DNA from: CAIKLP01 sp965279595
Lineage (GTDB): Bacteria; Bacteroidota; Bacteroidia; Sphingobacteriales; Sphingobacteriaceae
Reading direction: 5' to 3'
Assembly: GCA_965279595.1 (NCBI GenBank)
Contig: CBDIIF010000010.1
Coordinates: forward strand, 1-64,000
DNA length: 64,000 nt
Made by a program: the position numbers and the translations under genes. Positions 36,031 through 50,000 of this stretch are shown here, piece after piece (the first letter of the stretch is position 1; each line of letters starts with the position of its first letter). A model generated the notes under the pieces. It ran no database searches. It was not told where the DNA came from and was given only the letters and a program-made list of their open reading frames with translations.

Positions 36031-39000
36031 ACATGGTATATAGTATTAAAAAAAACTTATCCTAATAATTGATTCTTTGTGCAAAGTCAAATTTAGATTA
36101 TTCTTAGAGATTTGTCTTGGTAACTCCAATCTTATAAGCATCTCTGATGTCGCAAACAAGGCATAATCAGAAACTATTAAACAATGTTGAGTACACAACC
36201 CATGGATTTAAACCCTACTATTGACTTTAAAAAATTCCTTAAGTCTATTTTATTTTTTAGTATTGCAACCAAGCTTCAAAATTTTCGTCCCTAAATAAGT
36301 GAAATTATTGTTGAGTTTACTGTCATTGCAACAACATTTTAATACTTCTAGTTTTCATTATTTAGATCAATAATAAGTTATAAAATAAACCGAAATTTAC
36401 ACTACACGAGACAAGGATAGATGCGGAGTAAGTTTTAGAAGGAAATTGGTTATCACTCCAAGCTTGGTATTAGGTAATACAATTATCATATTAAAATTGA
36501 ATAGATTATCTTAAGCCTAGAGCAAAACAGCTGCATGATTCCATATACTTTTAAATTATTCAACAGTATATACATTCATATATATTTTGTCATGCCTTAC
36601 ACAAATACCGTTTAATAGAAACTCTTATCATCATCTATTTTTATAAAATGATTCTGTTATAGCGTTTTCTATCTAATTATAAATTAAAAAATATTAACAC
36701 CTTACTTTAATTTCATAGTATATCGTCAAGCATAGATAAATATCTATTTTATAAATTCATATTAAAGTTATGTAAAATTATTCCAACCTGAAGATAGATC
36801 CCAACTTATCATCAGTATCATCTACGCAACTCTACACTATTGATGTCCTTAAACAATTAATCTTTTCTACTTTTATAAATTCAAAAATTACTATTTAGGG
36901 TAAGAAACTTCAACGTTTTGTAAAAGTTAATGATAAATGTACAAATAATTGAGGAGTGTACGGGTTATAGGACTCAAGATGTAAAATAAGAGAGAAGGGG
37001 AAATAAAATTTTCGCTATACCATATGTAAGTTTTCATAGGTATGTATAACGAAAACTTTTGTTAGGTAGATATATATATTAATACCCCAGAGATGTATTA
37101 AGGAATATGAAAGCCTTAAGAGTTTGTACCTAATTCTCACATAGTTATAATCGATTACATGCTCATTCTATTTACTTGTTAACTAAATTTTCCACAAGCA
37201 CACTATTACCCTAGACTTATACTTTTTAATTTTGAAAATGATTGTGCTTTACTTGCTTAACATATTACCTAGTATCTTCAAATATGTAGCATTACGAGCA
37301 TTATTATATATATCCTCATTTTACCTGCATTAATATTCAGCTAGCTCTATGTCTTCATACTTACCATTCTATCAGTTATATCTTGAATTAATATTATTTT
37401 AGATTTACATATGAAGATTAACGCTAGCCCGAGAAATTCATGATTAAGATATATTGCTCTCAAAAAAATGATGTGAAGAAGTGTTTATAAATTTTTTAAT
37501 TTGTGCTAAGGGCTATTATTGAGATATCTTATAATGAATCCCTTTGCTAATTATATGAATTATATGCCTAAATATAAAGATATTTTGATAGAATTATGAT
37601 GCAAGATCACTTCAAAGTCTCATCGTATTAAAGATCTAATAAAGCTCTTTTGTTCAACCTTACAACATTTCATAGAAGTTAGAGGAGGCTGTTCGTTTAC
37701 ATAATTATGACTGCTGAACTATTTACTAGATTCTTTGATGGTTAAAAATAAAATTAAACTATTTTTAGCACTTGATAAAGAAAATTCAAGGTAGATAGAC
37801 TACTATAAAATATATAAATAGAAGTATAGAATCCTAAAATAACTAGGTATCATTTGATAAACTAAATTTAATTAACTTTTTTGTTTATAAGGTGGCAATA
37901 TTATGAGAATTTTTTTTTCTATATAGATCAAAAATCTAGAAAAAGAAAAAGAAAAAGAAAAAGATGATTAAAAATAGTTCCATAATATTTTTTTTTCACT
38001 ATAGCTTAATTTAGTAATTCTCAAAGCTAACAAATCCATAAAACAAAAGTAGTACTTAAATTAGGTCCTATATGAACTATATGAAGTCTAGAAGTTTTTT
38101 CTTGAGATATATATTGAGCATATATGCATTAGAGAGTGTAATATGGAAAGTTTAATTTATGTATTTCATAAAAAGAGTTACAAAGAACCTAGAAAATTAA
38201 ATTATTTGAATGATCCATAGAACCTTGATGGAATGATATTTTTTCTACTCAATTTCTCGAGCATTTATGAAATAAAATAATTATTTCTTGTTAAACAAAC
38301 ATAATGTAGAATATAATTAAAGATAACTGGTCAATATATGTGAGCCTCTATGTAATGATGAGTAAAATAGTATTAAATATCAAAAAAAACTTTTAACATT
38401 TGATATTATACTAGATAGTATCTTGAAAAAAATATGTTATAAGGTACACAATAATTATATAACAGCATAAGTATATAATATTATGTAATATTACTTTTCA
38501 GTATAAATTTCGGTGAGCAAACATTATAATTTAATAGAGTGACATCTTTTTAAATAGAGAGTCTTTGGTAGTAATAAACTTGAGTAAGATTCATTAAAGG
38601 TCTTAATTCAATCCTAGATTCAGATTTATACTAACAACTTAAACACCAAGCTGACAGACAAGTACATAAATAATTGAATGTGCAAATTCCCATAATAATA
38701 AAAACGAGAATAAGAATTTTGTTGTTTTCATCTGACTCACATAAAACTGAAGAATAGAAATGAGTTAATAAGTAGGCTAGCCCCTTTCATTGTATAAAAT
38801 AAGAAAAAAAAGGACAGAGAAGTTATAAAAATATTATTATGTATCAAAATGTCATTGATTAATTTGATGGCATAAATATAATTTCTTTGGCCTTACATAT
38901 GTAGCTCAATTATTACTTGTTACATATGAAATTTTTATGCACCATAGAAGTATATAGTTGATTGATTATTGGCTTAGAGATGCAATGTCCTTTTATTTTA

Positions 39001-39765
39001 AAAGAATTTATCTTAATCTTCTATTTTTAGGTTAATTTATAAAATTATTGAAAAATAAGATTATTATGATGAACATTTATGTGTCTAATATGATTATTTA
39101 TATAGCCAACTATCATGACGCAATCATTTATGATTCATACTCAAAATTTTTTTAGCATAGTTAAGCATTTAATATATTTGCTCATAAAGTTGTTCATCTT
39201 GAGGTGATTCAAAAGGTAACACCTTCTAAACTATAGGCTCCTCTCCATATTCAAAGTCTCTCTATTCTTCTATTTCTTATCACTAACCCAGCATATGAAT
39301 TACTGTTCCTAACAACAGCTTTTTAAATATCAAACTCAGTATATCTTGTCAGACCCAGTGAGCCAAGATGATGATAAATAAAAATTTGCTTTTTTGCCAT
39401 TATCAAAGTAAACACTTTTAATATTGTTTTAAATAGGATTAACAAGATTTCTCATATAGATCTCATATGAAAACTGAATTTCTATAACTTAAGTGTATAT
39501 TTTATTTTAGGGTATATTCCAAAGATTTCTCTACTCTTACAGGGCCTTCGGTGGTAAAATACAAAGGTGGTTAAAGTAAATATATTCCTCCTTTCTTTAT
39601 TAAACCTTGCATATGACTATGAGGCTTACTTTCTGGAAAATGTTATCCTTCCTAAACAAAAAAAAACTATATTTAAGATGAAGACTTTACGTTGATTTTG
39701 ATGAAATGCTAGATTCCATTCCAAACAAATTACCCGATAGGTCTAGGCTAGAGCAGTAAAAAGTA
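36031..39765. other. AT-rich region without recognisable genes
   Basis: No supported coding frame or RNA gene. A simple (AAAAAG)n tract lies at about 37938-37963 and a palindrome-poor, AT-rich background fills the rest. Confidence 0.4.
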
Positions 39766-39968
39766 GCACAATCCTCTTGTTAACAAATGAACTGTGCAAT
39801 GCATAATCCTCTCGTTAACAAAGAAACTGTGCAATTCCCAATGGTCTTGTTTACAAAGGAATTGTGCAATGCACAATCCTCTTGTTAACAAAGGAACTGT
39901 GAAATGCACAATCCTCTTGTTAGCAAACGAACTGAATAAAGCACAATCCTATTGTTAACAAAGGAACT
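39766..39968. repeat. Tandem repeat: 35-bp unit, 5.8 copies
   Basis: Five head-to-tail copies of exactly 35 bp (starting 39766, 39801, 39836, 39871, 39906) and a partial sixth from 39941. The unit runs from GCACAATCCTCTTGTTAACA to AAGGAACTGTGCAAT. Each contains the palindrome GTTAAC, and copy junctions form ATTGTGC-AAT-GCACAAT hairpins (perfect at 39861-39877). Copies differ at a few positions each, with no length change. Confidence 0.95.
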
Positions 39969-40225
39969 CCCTTAAGAATGGAATTATATTCATGAATAAT
40001 GCTTTTTAATAGTTTTATGCTGCAGTATTTAAATTAATGGGCATCATGATGTATTAGTAAACTAATGTCTATATATTCTAACTCTGTTACACTATAACGA
40101 AAATCACATCAGTTAATTAGTTGTGATATTTTAAATATTATTTTTAGAAAATTAGGTTAATGAGACTAGAATAATAATGACAATAATTAGATAGTATACA
40201 TCGACTAATTTCAAAAAGGACTGAT

Positions 40226-40695
40226 TGCAGCTTACTCTATTTATTTATTAATTTAAATCATTTGTAATCAGATAAATAATTGTGCATAAAAAGGATGATA
40301 ATTGCAAACATAAAATCTGTTTTTATGGTAGGTCCATATAATTAGGTGTAGTTTTATATGTGCATTTAGGTGTCACTTATAGCTACAGAGCAAAAATATA
40401 ACATATTGGGGAAAGACATTAAAATATATTCATTCTCTAAAATCTTAAGAATTAGCTTTTGGGACATCTTAAAGATAAACTAGTTAAAGTAATATTTCTC
40501 TTAATTATGAAGTTGAGAAAAATGATCTTTTGCGTTGAATGCAACTTTGACTCGCACCACTTTGAAGTAGGAGATTTTGTAATTCTTGGAGAAAGGGTGA
40601 AGAATTTTAATAGGCGACTTATCAGCATGGATAATCTGATGCCTTATATTGCGTTGCTACTTAGCAATAGAGATCACTTAAAATATCTAAATTGA
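40226..40695 (+). CDS. Candidate ORF, 156 codons, unknown
   Basis: TGA-free under the ciliate code from just after the TGA at about 40223 to TGA 40693-40695. It reads HKKDDNCKHKICFYGRS, YVHLGVTYSYRAKIQHIGER and, near the end, CVECNFDSHHFEVGDFVILG then ERVKNFNRRLISMDNLMPY. There is no good upstream ATG; the first internal Met is about residue 97. If it is coding it is an internal exon or a relic. The next stretch, 40698-41155, is TGA-free in the next frame and includes EFDPKQFKKMVQLLNSQ and SICTSCGEQNIQ, which could be a continuation after a frameshift. Confidence 0.3.
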
Positions 40696-43613
40696 ATATT
40701 AAATAGGCTAGTTTATCAAGAAAATATTTAACTATAATTCTGAATATGAATTTGATCCTAAATAATTTAAAAAAATGGTCCAATTATTGAATAGTTAATA
40801 TCTTTATTTTTAATTTTTAAGATGTTGGAAATCCTTGGAATACTAGCAGAATAAAGTAATTTCTTATTAAGATTCAATATGTACATCTTGTGGTGAACAG
40901 AATATTTAATTTTTGCTTTTGATATTAGAAATATCAAAGCAGTCTTAGCAGACAGTTAAGATTAGAGCCATTCAAATATAGTATATTATTGAGATAGTTT
41001 TTGGAAATGTTGTAATTGTTGTCTTACTATCTCTTGTTTTAAATTCTTAAATATTCCATGCTTGTAAATCACTTGAATATCCACTAAATAGTATAGCGAC
41101 GTTCTTTAGATTCATATACCATTCGGAATCTTAATTAATGCTAAAAGATTGAAACCTTTTACTCAATGAATATGCAAAATATCAAGAGTGTCTGTAGGAC
41201 TCCAAGAGTTTGTAGGTATTGGAACAAGTTTGTATTGATAAAGGCTGACAATAGGCTTAAGAACAGGTGGGGTTATTTTGAAGTAGAGAATAATTAAAGA
41301 ATTGTCAAGTTACTTGAAACGTTTAAACTCTCAAAAACAACCTTTTTTACATAGATGTTCACAGTATTAATCCTGAGTTAGGCTATAATATTCTGTTTTA
41401 AAAAATGACATTCAGTTCAGCAAATTGGCAATCTAACAACGCTCATATATACTTCCAAAAGATCATATCTGAGTTAATTCTCTGAATATCTTTGCTTAAG
41501 ATCATTAGTGTTCGCCTACATCTCTCTCCATCCTAAGGATTTTAAATTAATCAGGTAATTATGTGATGTAATAGGGTAGTATAAAGGATGTTATATGGAT
41601 GTTATAAGTTCGTAGTACTTATGTAAGTTCATAATGGATATGTTAGTATTTAAATAGTAAACATGTTAGCATTAAATAGAAGATCGATAGTAAATAATAG
41701 GTTACACAATTTATAAGATCTTAAATATAATTAATGATTACTAAATGGCGACAAAAACTTACTTTTTACACAGAATACTCTCTGAAATGTATATTATATG
41801 CATAATTTTACTTATTACTGAATTTTTTTTATAATCTTACTAATCATAAGCATGTATGTTCATTGATTATATGACTCACATAAAATTGGATTACATGCTT
41901 GATAAGAGGCTTTTAGGATTTGGGACTATCATTCTCACTACATCCGAAGAATAACAGTGTACAGGACCATAATTATAAATACGTGAATCAGCTAGTACAT
42001 TTTTTGATGAAGAGTGTGTACATAGTAGATATAGTAGATGGAGTTTTTTAGTATTATCGATTAGACTTTGTTATTTGAATTATATTATAAAGAGTATCTT
42101 GATACATTTTATTAGTAAATTAAGCTTGAATTATATTATATCTATAATGGTATAGAAAGGGTGGTTTGTTTAAATTGTAATTACAATCACACATTACTGT
42201 GAGATTCATACTTTCATATAAACTGAGTAGGTAACTATTCACATGCTCATATGTATATCACCTCCTGTGTATACCACTACTGTGTGTATCACTTCTATGT
42301 ACGCCAATCTAATAAGCACACCTCCTATATTTGTCTATTCTTGATAATCTTATAAATTTACTTTTTTGTAAAAAATTTGAATAATGACTTTTACAAGGTA
42401 TGTTTTTCTGTGTAAAGTGCATTAAAACAAAGAGCTCGTAATAATCATAAAAGAAGGCTGTGTTAAATTGATTTTGTATTTTGTTAGTATTTTATACAAC
42501 ATATAATCTAAAATGTACAAGTTTTTTTCTTACAAATATTTTTTACAGATTACAGTGTTGTTTTATGCGTATTGCTTGTGAACATATTTAAATATGATAG
42601 GCACAATAAATTAGATGTTAATGATACCACATGGTTAACATTGGTAATTCCTTGGTAAACAAAGATTATACCTAGTTAAACCTCTATGAGTTATAATAAT
42701 AGGACACAAACATGATAGAAAATAATGTTCAATCTACATGGTTAGAAAGAATATATGTAGAACACTTGTTTTCGCGAATTGATAATCTTAAATTAGTACC
42801 TAAAATTCCTATCATTTTTTAGTAATGTATAGAGCACACACAAATTAAAGATAAAATTAGGTATAGAATACACACACATTAAGGATAATTCTATTATAGT
42901 ACTGGACATATTGAAAATTAAAGACATGTTACTTAGAAAAGCATTGTATTATAAAAAGACATATTTATATATGTCTCATCATTAATACTTAAATGTCTCT
43001 CTTGTGTATATTCTTGAACCATAAAAGCGTATTCTGCTGTTTACCAGAGGGCATGTTTGAAGCAAAAACCATCAGGCCTGTTGGAGCTAATTCTGATAAT
43101 ATTAAAAGAAAGGCTCAATATATAGAACATAACTATCTGACCTAAAATATGACTTAGTATCTGACATAGTATTTGGCTTAATATCTGTTGTTGTTAACTT
43201 CTACAAGGGTAGTAAAAAGCTTTGAATTTAAAATGCAAAAATAAATAAATTTGTGTAAGGTTATCAACTTTTGCAATACCGGTATAAGATATAGTAGAAA
43301 AGACTGAATTAACTGTTTATGCTAAGATAGAAACTCTAAAGAATTCAAATACTATCATGTGGATGGCAATTTATAGTTAATATAGCGTAATTTCGAGAGG
43401 CTTAGTAATGTAATATTTTAGATCATTGCTTTATTACTTTTTTTTTATCATATCTATTATTAAAATAAATATAGAGAAAAAAAATTAAAATTCACAAAGA
43501 TCGAGATCAGATGATTATTGAATTGCCACACTGATCATTACAAACCATGAGCTACTCCGAAATAAATTATTACAACTCTGACGTATATATTGTGCAATAA
43601 TTGCTGGTTGTAG

Positions 43614-44333
43614 ATGGAAATTAATGGTAGCAATAGGCATACAAAGCTTTCTTATGTTAGATTTAATTTATGGAACTTTTTTGATGAATCGAATAACTTT
43701 AAACATTCTAAAAAAGGGGACTGGAATATACTAGTGTCGACCAGCTCTAATTATCTGATGCTTCATTTAGGTAGAACCTACCAAGGATAAAAACAAAACA
43801 TAAATGTCTACTTTGGTTGAATTTTGTGCCTTTCTTTTAACTGGAGAAATTAGGAAGCCAAAGAAGACCAAAGTCACAAATAATTCTGGATACGCTGGAC
43901 AGATATTAAAGAAATAAGATCTTTTGAAAGGAAGTATGATCGAAATGTAAAGATAAGGAGAACGGTCAGTTTATAAAAAATAGTATTATGTTATTCAAGC
44001 ACTATTAAAGCCAATAACATTAATAAAAACACTTAATATTTAAAAGGCCTGGATCGAAAATAGTTCAGTGTTTCTGGGTTTTCATAAGATCTACAGTCTT
44101 ATGAATAGAAAAATTCAGATATATCATGCAAAGACAATACGAATACTAAAATCGATTCTAATCTATTTAGGATTATTGAAAGGATATATAAAAGCAATGA
44201 AGAACTGAATATCTTAGATTTTATAAGCAGTTATAGATCTCAATGTAAATTTGCAACGATAAACCAAGATAGGTATTCTGTGTGTGCAATGTAGATATTT
44301 GAAGTAATAGATCATTTTTTATACCATAAATGA
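43614..44333 (+). pseudogene. Candidate gene or relic, 240 codons, one internal TGA
   Basis: From ATG 43614 a single frame runs to TGA 44331-44333, broken only by TGA 43818-43820 (context INVYFG-TGA-ILCLSFNWRN). It reads KLSYVRFNLWNFFDESNNFK, QFWIRWTDIKEIRSFERKYD, IDSNLFRIIERIYKSNEELN and QDRYSVCAMQIFEVIDHF. Charged, Trp-bearing text over this length without a frameshift suggests recent coding ancestry. An overlapping second frame, 43804-44208, is also complete (134 aa, MSTLVEFCAFLLTGEIRKPK) and is the alternative. No family recognised in either. Confidence 0.4.
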
Positions 44334-45529
44334 ACTGTACAATCACAAAGATATATCTTAACTTTTCCATTTCCGCATATGACCTTTTGAATATTGGCAA
44401 TTACTTATAATTTATGGAAGATCCAAGATATAACTAAATGATTCTCTTAGAATATTATTAACCCCAATAAGTCTTACTAATAAAGAAAGAGTTGTTTATA
44501 TAAATTACAATCAGTCCACCAATGATCAATCTCGCAACTGTATAAATGCTTAATGTCCTTAAAAACTGGTGTCTTAGATATCTCTCTTTTGAACCGTGCT
44601 ATTTGTATAATTATAGTCAATAAAGAAACTCTGCTAATCATCCTGGTGAACCGAATGGTTCTGTACTGGAATTTGCCTACAAACTTTGAAGTGTAGATTG
44701 AATGGTGTGAGCTTATGCTTATACTTTCATGGAAATTTCCATATCTCGAGTGTAGTCAATTGCAAACAAAGGGATACAAATATAAATCGCAGAGAATATG
44801 AGTTTAGGAGACCCAATAAATTTTAAAATAGTGTATTTTCAAGTATTTTTATCGTTCCATCGCAAGATCAGAGTATTTTTTTAAGTTTTAGGATATGAGT
44901 ATTAGAAAAAACACAAATCCCATCACTCTAGTATGTTAAAAAATATAATTTATAGTATTGAAGTTATTTAAATTCTAGAATTAACCCCTTCTGCAATCAA
45001 AAATCTAAATCATTTTCTGAATTTGATATTGTAATAAATTATCAGTATTTATTCAAATAGATATACTTTAGATATATAATAATTTTATTATGGATTTGTA
45101 ATATGTTTAAAATATTTATTTACATGGATATAATCATTAAAGAATAACTTAAATGGCCTATAATTGATCAGTATTATAATATATATTTATATAAAGTACT
45201 ATAGAAAATTAGTAATCTCATTTTAAGTGGGACTTTGGGTGAAAAAATAAATATATATATTATAGCTGATCAGCCATCCCTCCCACTATTTCTTGTTGCT
45301 ACTATTATAATTGTCACAAATTTCTTCATTATTAATTATCTTAACACTGTCTGACTTTGTAAGGTGATAAGATATCAATATTTCAATCCATTCTATTTTT
45401 TTAATTTAATAATACTACCAGAATAGTATTTTTTATCAAATAGCTCGATTTTTTAAGAGCGATAACATAAAATTAGTGAGCATTCTAATTTTACAATCCT
45501 AAATTTAGATTATCAAAAAAGTATGATGA

Positions 45530-46510
45530 TATAATTAAAATGATTATTGTCTTCTTTGTACCCTTGATCTATAGAAACTAACAGCTTAGAAAAAAGGGCG
45601 AAGAAACTTCTGGTCAAACATTTTTTTTGCCTTAAAAAGTAACTAAAATTCATTCAGAATAATGCTGTTGACAATTTTAAATGATATTTATTTAACTGCC
45701 AGCCACTTATAAAAATCATTCAAGTTTGTTTATTTTAATAAACTCCCACATAAGTAATATGATTCTAAAATTCCGTGCACTTCAAAAAAAATTACTTAAT
45801 AAACCTTGGCAGAGAGAAATTATGAATCCAATGCTATTTCAGGATTTATATAATTGAAAGAATATCAGGCTTAATCTTAAATAGAAAGGCTTTTTAAGTA
45901 TAATGATGCAGGGGCCAACAACAATACAAGTTAAAGTGTCGATTTCTCTTTAAAATTTAACCAAAATATGATTGTATTTTTGTGCAAAAAAAGTCACAGA
46001 AAAATAAAGGAAAGGAAGTTTGGTGGAGTAAAGAACAAGACTCAGATTTATTCAAAAGTAATAAATGGCTTCTTATCAATTACCATAAGAAAGGGCTTAA
46101 ACATTTGGAAGCAGATTTCAAAGGTAGAGCAGGACTTTTTACCTTCAAAGTGTGAGAGTAATAATATTCTCCTTTTGAGAAAATAAAAAAAATTAACATA
46201 GGCCCAGCCAAGAGTCTGATATAATATAAAAAGTCCGCCTAAACTATCTAAAGTGCTTGGGTATATATGCCAAATTTACTTTCTTGAGGGGACTGAAAAG
46301 AGTTAAAAAAAATTAAAAAAAGCTGAGAAAATGTGTTAAGTTACTGACAAAGGATGGTCTGAGGACTATAATGATATGCAAGTTAATTGGGAATTCTCTT
46401 AATCTGTGATGGGCCATGAAGGTAAATACAGAGATTCATTCATTTTAGAAAATAACCAATCAAAACTATGGTGCTATTCTAAAAATCGAAGCATACCTGA
46501 TACTTGATCC
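45530..46510 (+). pseudogene. Candidate split gene with 20-nt intron, interrupted downstream
   Basis: A TGA-free frame runs from 45530 (first Met 45662) to 45973, reading LAERNYESNAISGFIQLKEY and LFKYNDAGANNNTSQSVDFS. Removing a possible 20-nt intron 45974-45993 (GTATTTTTGTGC...AAAAG) continues in phase 0 into EVWWSKEQDSDLFKSNKWLL and HLEADFKGRAGLFTFKV, then TGA 46153-46155. The same frame then reads EQQYSPFEKIKKINIGPAKS before the text moves to another frame at an A5 run near 46232 (SPPKLSKVLGYICQIYF, TDKGWSEDYNDMQVNWEFSQ, MGHEGKYRDSFILENNQSK) up to TGA near 46505. So: one plausible intron, one TGA and one shift. Unknown family; probably a decaying gene, or a gene with sequence errors. Confidence 0.42.
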
Positions 46511-46680
46511 GGCCAAAATGGAAAAATATTATACTTGCAAAGTTGAACTAGTTAGCTGGCATATTCACTAACTTCTGTAAATTGCTATTTCGTCTTCAGT
46601 GCTTAAAATCTCACAGCATGCTCGCTATTAATAAAAAGTACTTATTGCAAAACCTTAGAGTAGGACGAAGCATGTGAAAG

Positions 46681-47019
46681 TCAATTAAGCTTGAACATAT
46701 AATGTCTTAATAAATAAAAATAGCAGAAAATAGACAAGCCGATCTTTGCAATACTCTCTAATAATTCCAGATTAACATGTTCTTCATGACCAAACTGAAC
46801 TAAGTTCTGCTTTCTGTCCCTGAGGCAAATTGCTAAGTACTCAGATTCATTCTTAACTAAGAACTTCAATAGCATTTTAAATCTCATCCATATTTATTAA
46901 CCATGAATTTAACAACTGCATCCATTGCTACTCAACTTAATCTATAGCGCTAAGGATGATTGTTCAAACCTGTAATCATTATTGGAGGTAGCATCCTATT
47001 TGCTCGCTCTTCTTCTCAT
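46681..47019 (-). CDS. Candidate small gene, 112 aa, unknown
   Basis: The leftward frame from ATG (47017-47019), two codons after an in-frame TGA, to TGA 46681-46683. It begins MRRRASKQDATSNNDYRFEQ and contains KNESEYLAICLRDRKQNLV, QFGHEEHVNLELLESIAKIG and a hydrophobic end LSIFCYFYLLRHYMF. Most of it (46681-46887) lacks even TAA/TAG. Acid/base-rich text and a complete frame favour a real or recently real gene, but chance is not excluded. Confidence 0.38.
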
Positions 47020-50000
47020 CTATCACGCTGATCCTGACCATATATTGTGCTCATGCGTATTTAAATCTTTAATTTCTATAAATATTTAATAGGTCTGGTA
47101 TTTATTTCGCAAGATAAAGAAAGTATCTGGTTGAGACGCCCAGCCAATTTAGTTTATTTTCAGCCACAACATGCACTTATTTAGCTTAATATAAAATATC
47201 TTGCTGTGAAAGTTTTAGACTTGCTATGCAGTAACTAGGATATGAGTTGTAGTGTCTCTTATAATTGCATCCGTCTTCATTAAAGCGCATAATCCTAAGT
47301 TTCAAGTTGTCTACTCGACAAGCGGCAGGTCGAGCATTCAAAGATGCCTAGTGATTCAATAAATGACATTTAATAAATTAATTAGATCTAACCTCTTAAA
47401 ATACCAGAAATTTTAAAATTCCATTTTTATCTCATCTCCTCACCAAATTAAAAATTAATTTCATAAGTTTTCATGGATATGAATTTTTCTGTAAGTTCTA
47501 CAGCTATCGTTTCTTCATATTTATGTATACAGATTCAAAAGTTGGCTTGCTTGGAGAACATTCCTCGACACAGCAGAGATATTCCGACTCCTCCTACCGA
47601 TTTATATATTTCAGCAGGATTTCTATGATTGATGAATTCATTTTATATTCAAAAAAATCTTCGTTTTTGGGAAGGTAATGCATATGCCTCAGAAGATCTA
47701 ATCAATTTAAATCTCTATACTGTGATTAGAGTTGATTAACTTGAGTGTATTTACTCTACCAAGCATTGATACATGAGAAATATTGGTATAATCGCTCTAA
47801 TCAAAGTGTATGTATATGTGGGATGAATCTTTTTTTCTCAAAATCTAGTTCCCTTTCAATAATAATTCTTCTATTGTAGAATACTAAATTAATCTTTGAT
47901 CTTCTTAATATTAGTTTTATCTACATAAGAATGCTGTATCTAATGTACATTATATTATACGGGTAGTATTATCTTAATTTAGTGACTACAAAAAATCATT
48001 AATGATCTACTTATTGGATTACAATACGTAAATTAATCTATTATTTTTACCTTCTAAAATCAGAAAAGAGAATTGTACAGACCAGAGAAATCAACCACAT
48101 TAATATAGTAGTTAGAAGTATAAATATTTTTAAATTTTGATTTAGTGATGCTAAAAATTATATATCATAAATTGGAAGCGTTTGATATGTTCTTTATATT
48201 TTTAATCGGATATCCTAATTCTTACCGAGCGTAAATCACTATGATTTTTCAAATTATATTTAAAATCAATAAATTTTATGATCTTCAAGTTATAGAGAAA
48301 TGGAACATATTTGATGCCACATTTACATAAAATAAAACTAGATCATAAATATCAGAGGTAATCTTTTCATCCTATATATTAGAACAAGATGATAAACATA
48401 GATATTTTACATTGCCAAGTAGGATACATCTTTATTGGAGTAAATATCTATACTAAGATCACACACAATTACCTAGGGATAATTTATTTTTCAAGCATCT
48501 AAACATCTTTAAAGCACTCAGTAACACAAATAAGAGATTATGAATTTAAGACATAAAGAAAAACTTAATATATCATAAACAGTTATAAAATTTCTAAATT
48601 TTGATTATGAATATTCCTGAGAAAAGATATATCGTTGAGACAAATAAACCCATTCATAATAAAAGTATACACTTTTCCAAGAATGACTCATCTTTAATTT
48701 GTAAACAATAACTTACATCCATAGACACATTTTGATATATAGATCAGAAATTAATAGTAACGCTAATCTTCTAGGCTTTAAATTTTTAACAATGCCGAGA
48801 TGTGATATAAAACTAAATTTATACATTAGCTTATATTTAATATATTCACATCAGGCTCTGATATATAGGTGCCACCAAAAAATTCCTCTGATATTCAAAT
48901 TATGCTTACTGCATAATTAGCAGGTCCTTAACACGTATTCATTACACAAAGTTGATTATATTAATATTTTCAAAAGAGATATTTAAAGAATCCTGGTGAA
49001 TCATGTGCTTTTCTCAATGGATAAACATAGGTAATAATATTATTACCTAAAATTTTAATCGTATAAAACGTTCGAAAGATGGATTAATCAATAAAAATTA
49101 AACGAGTTGAAAAAATTGTTTAGAGAAGCTAGAATCAAATTATGTATGTATTAAATATTTAATTTACAAGTATCATATGCGTACGGAAACACAATTTAAG
49201 ATTTCGCCAGGTTAAGCGCCCGATATGATTTTGCCACTATCTGATGTTCTCTTTCAATAGATGTGAACTTATTTTATTTAATTTAACATGATCACATGAA
49301 AAATTGTGAGCAAATGAGGTGTGGTATTTATTCACATACCCAAGTTCTTTTAATCTATCAAGATGATTAATTAAATTAAAAATAATATCAAAAAACGTAT
49401 ATTGATTTGGGTAATTTGATAATCATTTGAATTGATCAGATATCAATCATTGTTTCAATTGTGAACCTATTTTAAATTAAATCCCTGAACCTAATACTAT
49501 ATGACACCGGTCTTGTAAGCCTGACAATATAGTGTGTGATTAAAATTGTTAAGATGGCTAGTAGAGTCGCAAATATACCCATATTATTATTTCTGAATTC
49601 ATTTTTTTTACAAATAAAAATAAAATAAAAATAAAAATAAAAATAGTATAATATTTTATTTTTAATCAAATTTGCAAATATATTGTTTGTTCTGAAATAT
49701 ATTTTACATCTTTATTTGAAACACTCATGCATTTAATAATTAAATGAAATTCCATGATCAAATTGTTTTACTAAACTGATATATTTGCACAACGATACTC
49801 ATCTAATTTATGCACTTTAAAAAATATTAAACATCATCTACATAACTTCAACTTATGTCTAGCTTGTACACATTTTGAAAAATAGAAAAATCTCATCATT
49901 ATCTTATTCATGATTTCTAATTTAAGTACATTAACAAGTTTTTGTTTTTAATACCTTATATTTTTTTTGTCAAGATTTTATGTTATGTAGTGAATGTCAC

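Noticed and set aside
39766..39968. 35-bp repeats as a CRISPR array
   Set aside because: The units are directly contiguous with no spacers, and the organism is a eukaryote.
44520..44760. Possible decayed protein-kinase C-lobe (GEPNGSVLEF then SVD-MV-AYAYTFME)
   Set aside because: Only a loose resemblance to the APE and DxWS region; the frame has three TGAs in 12 codons and no catalytic loop or DFG could be found.
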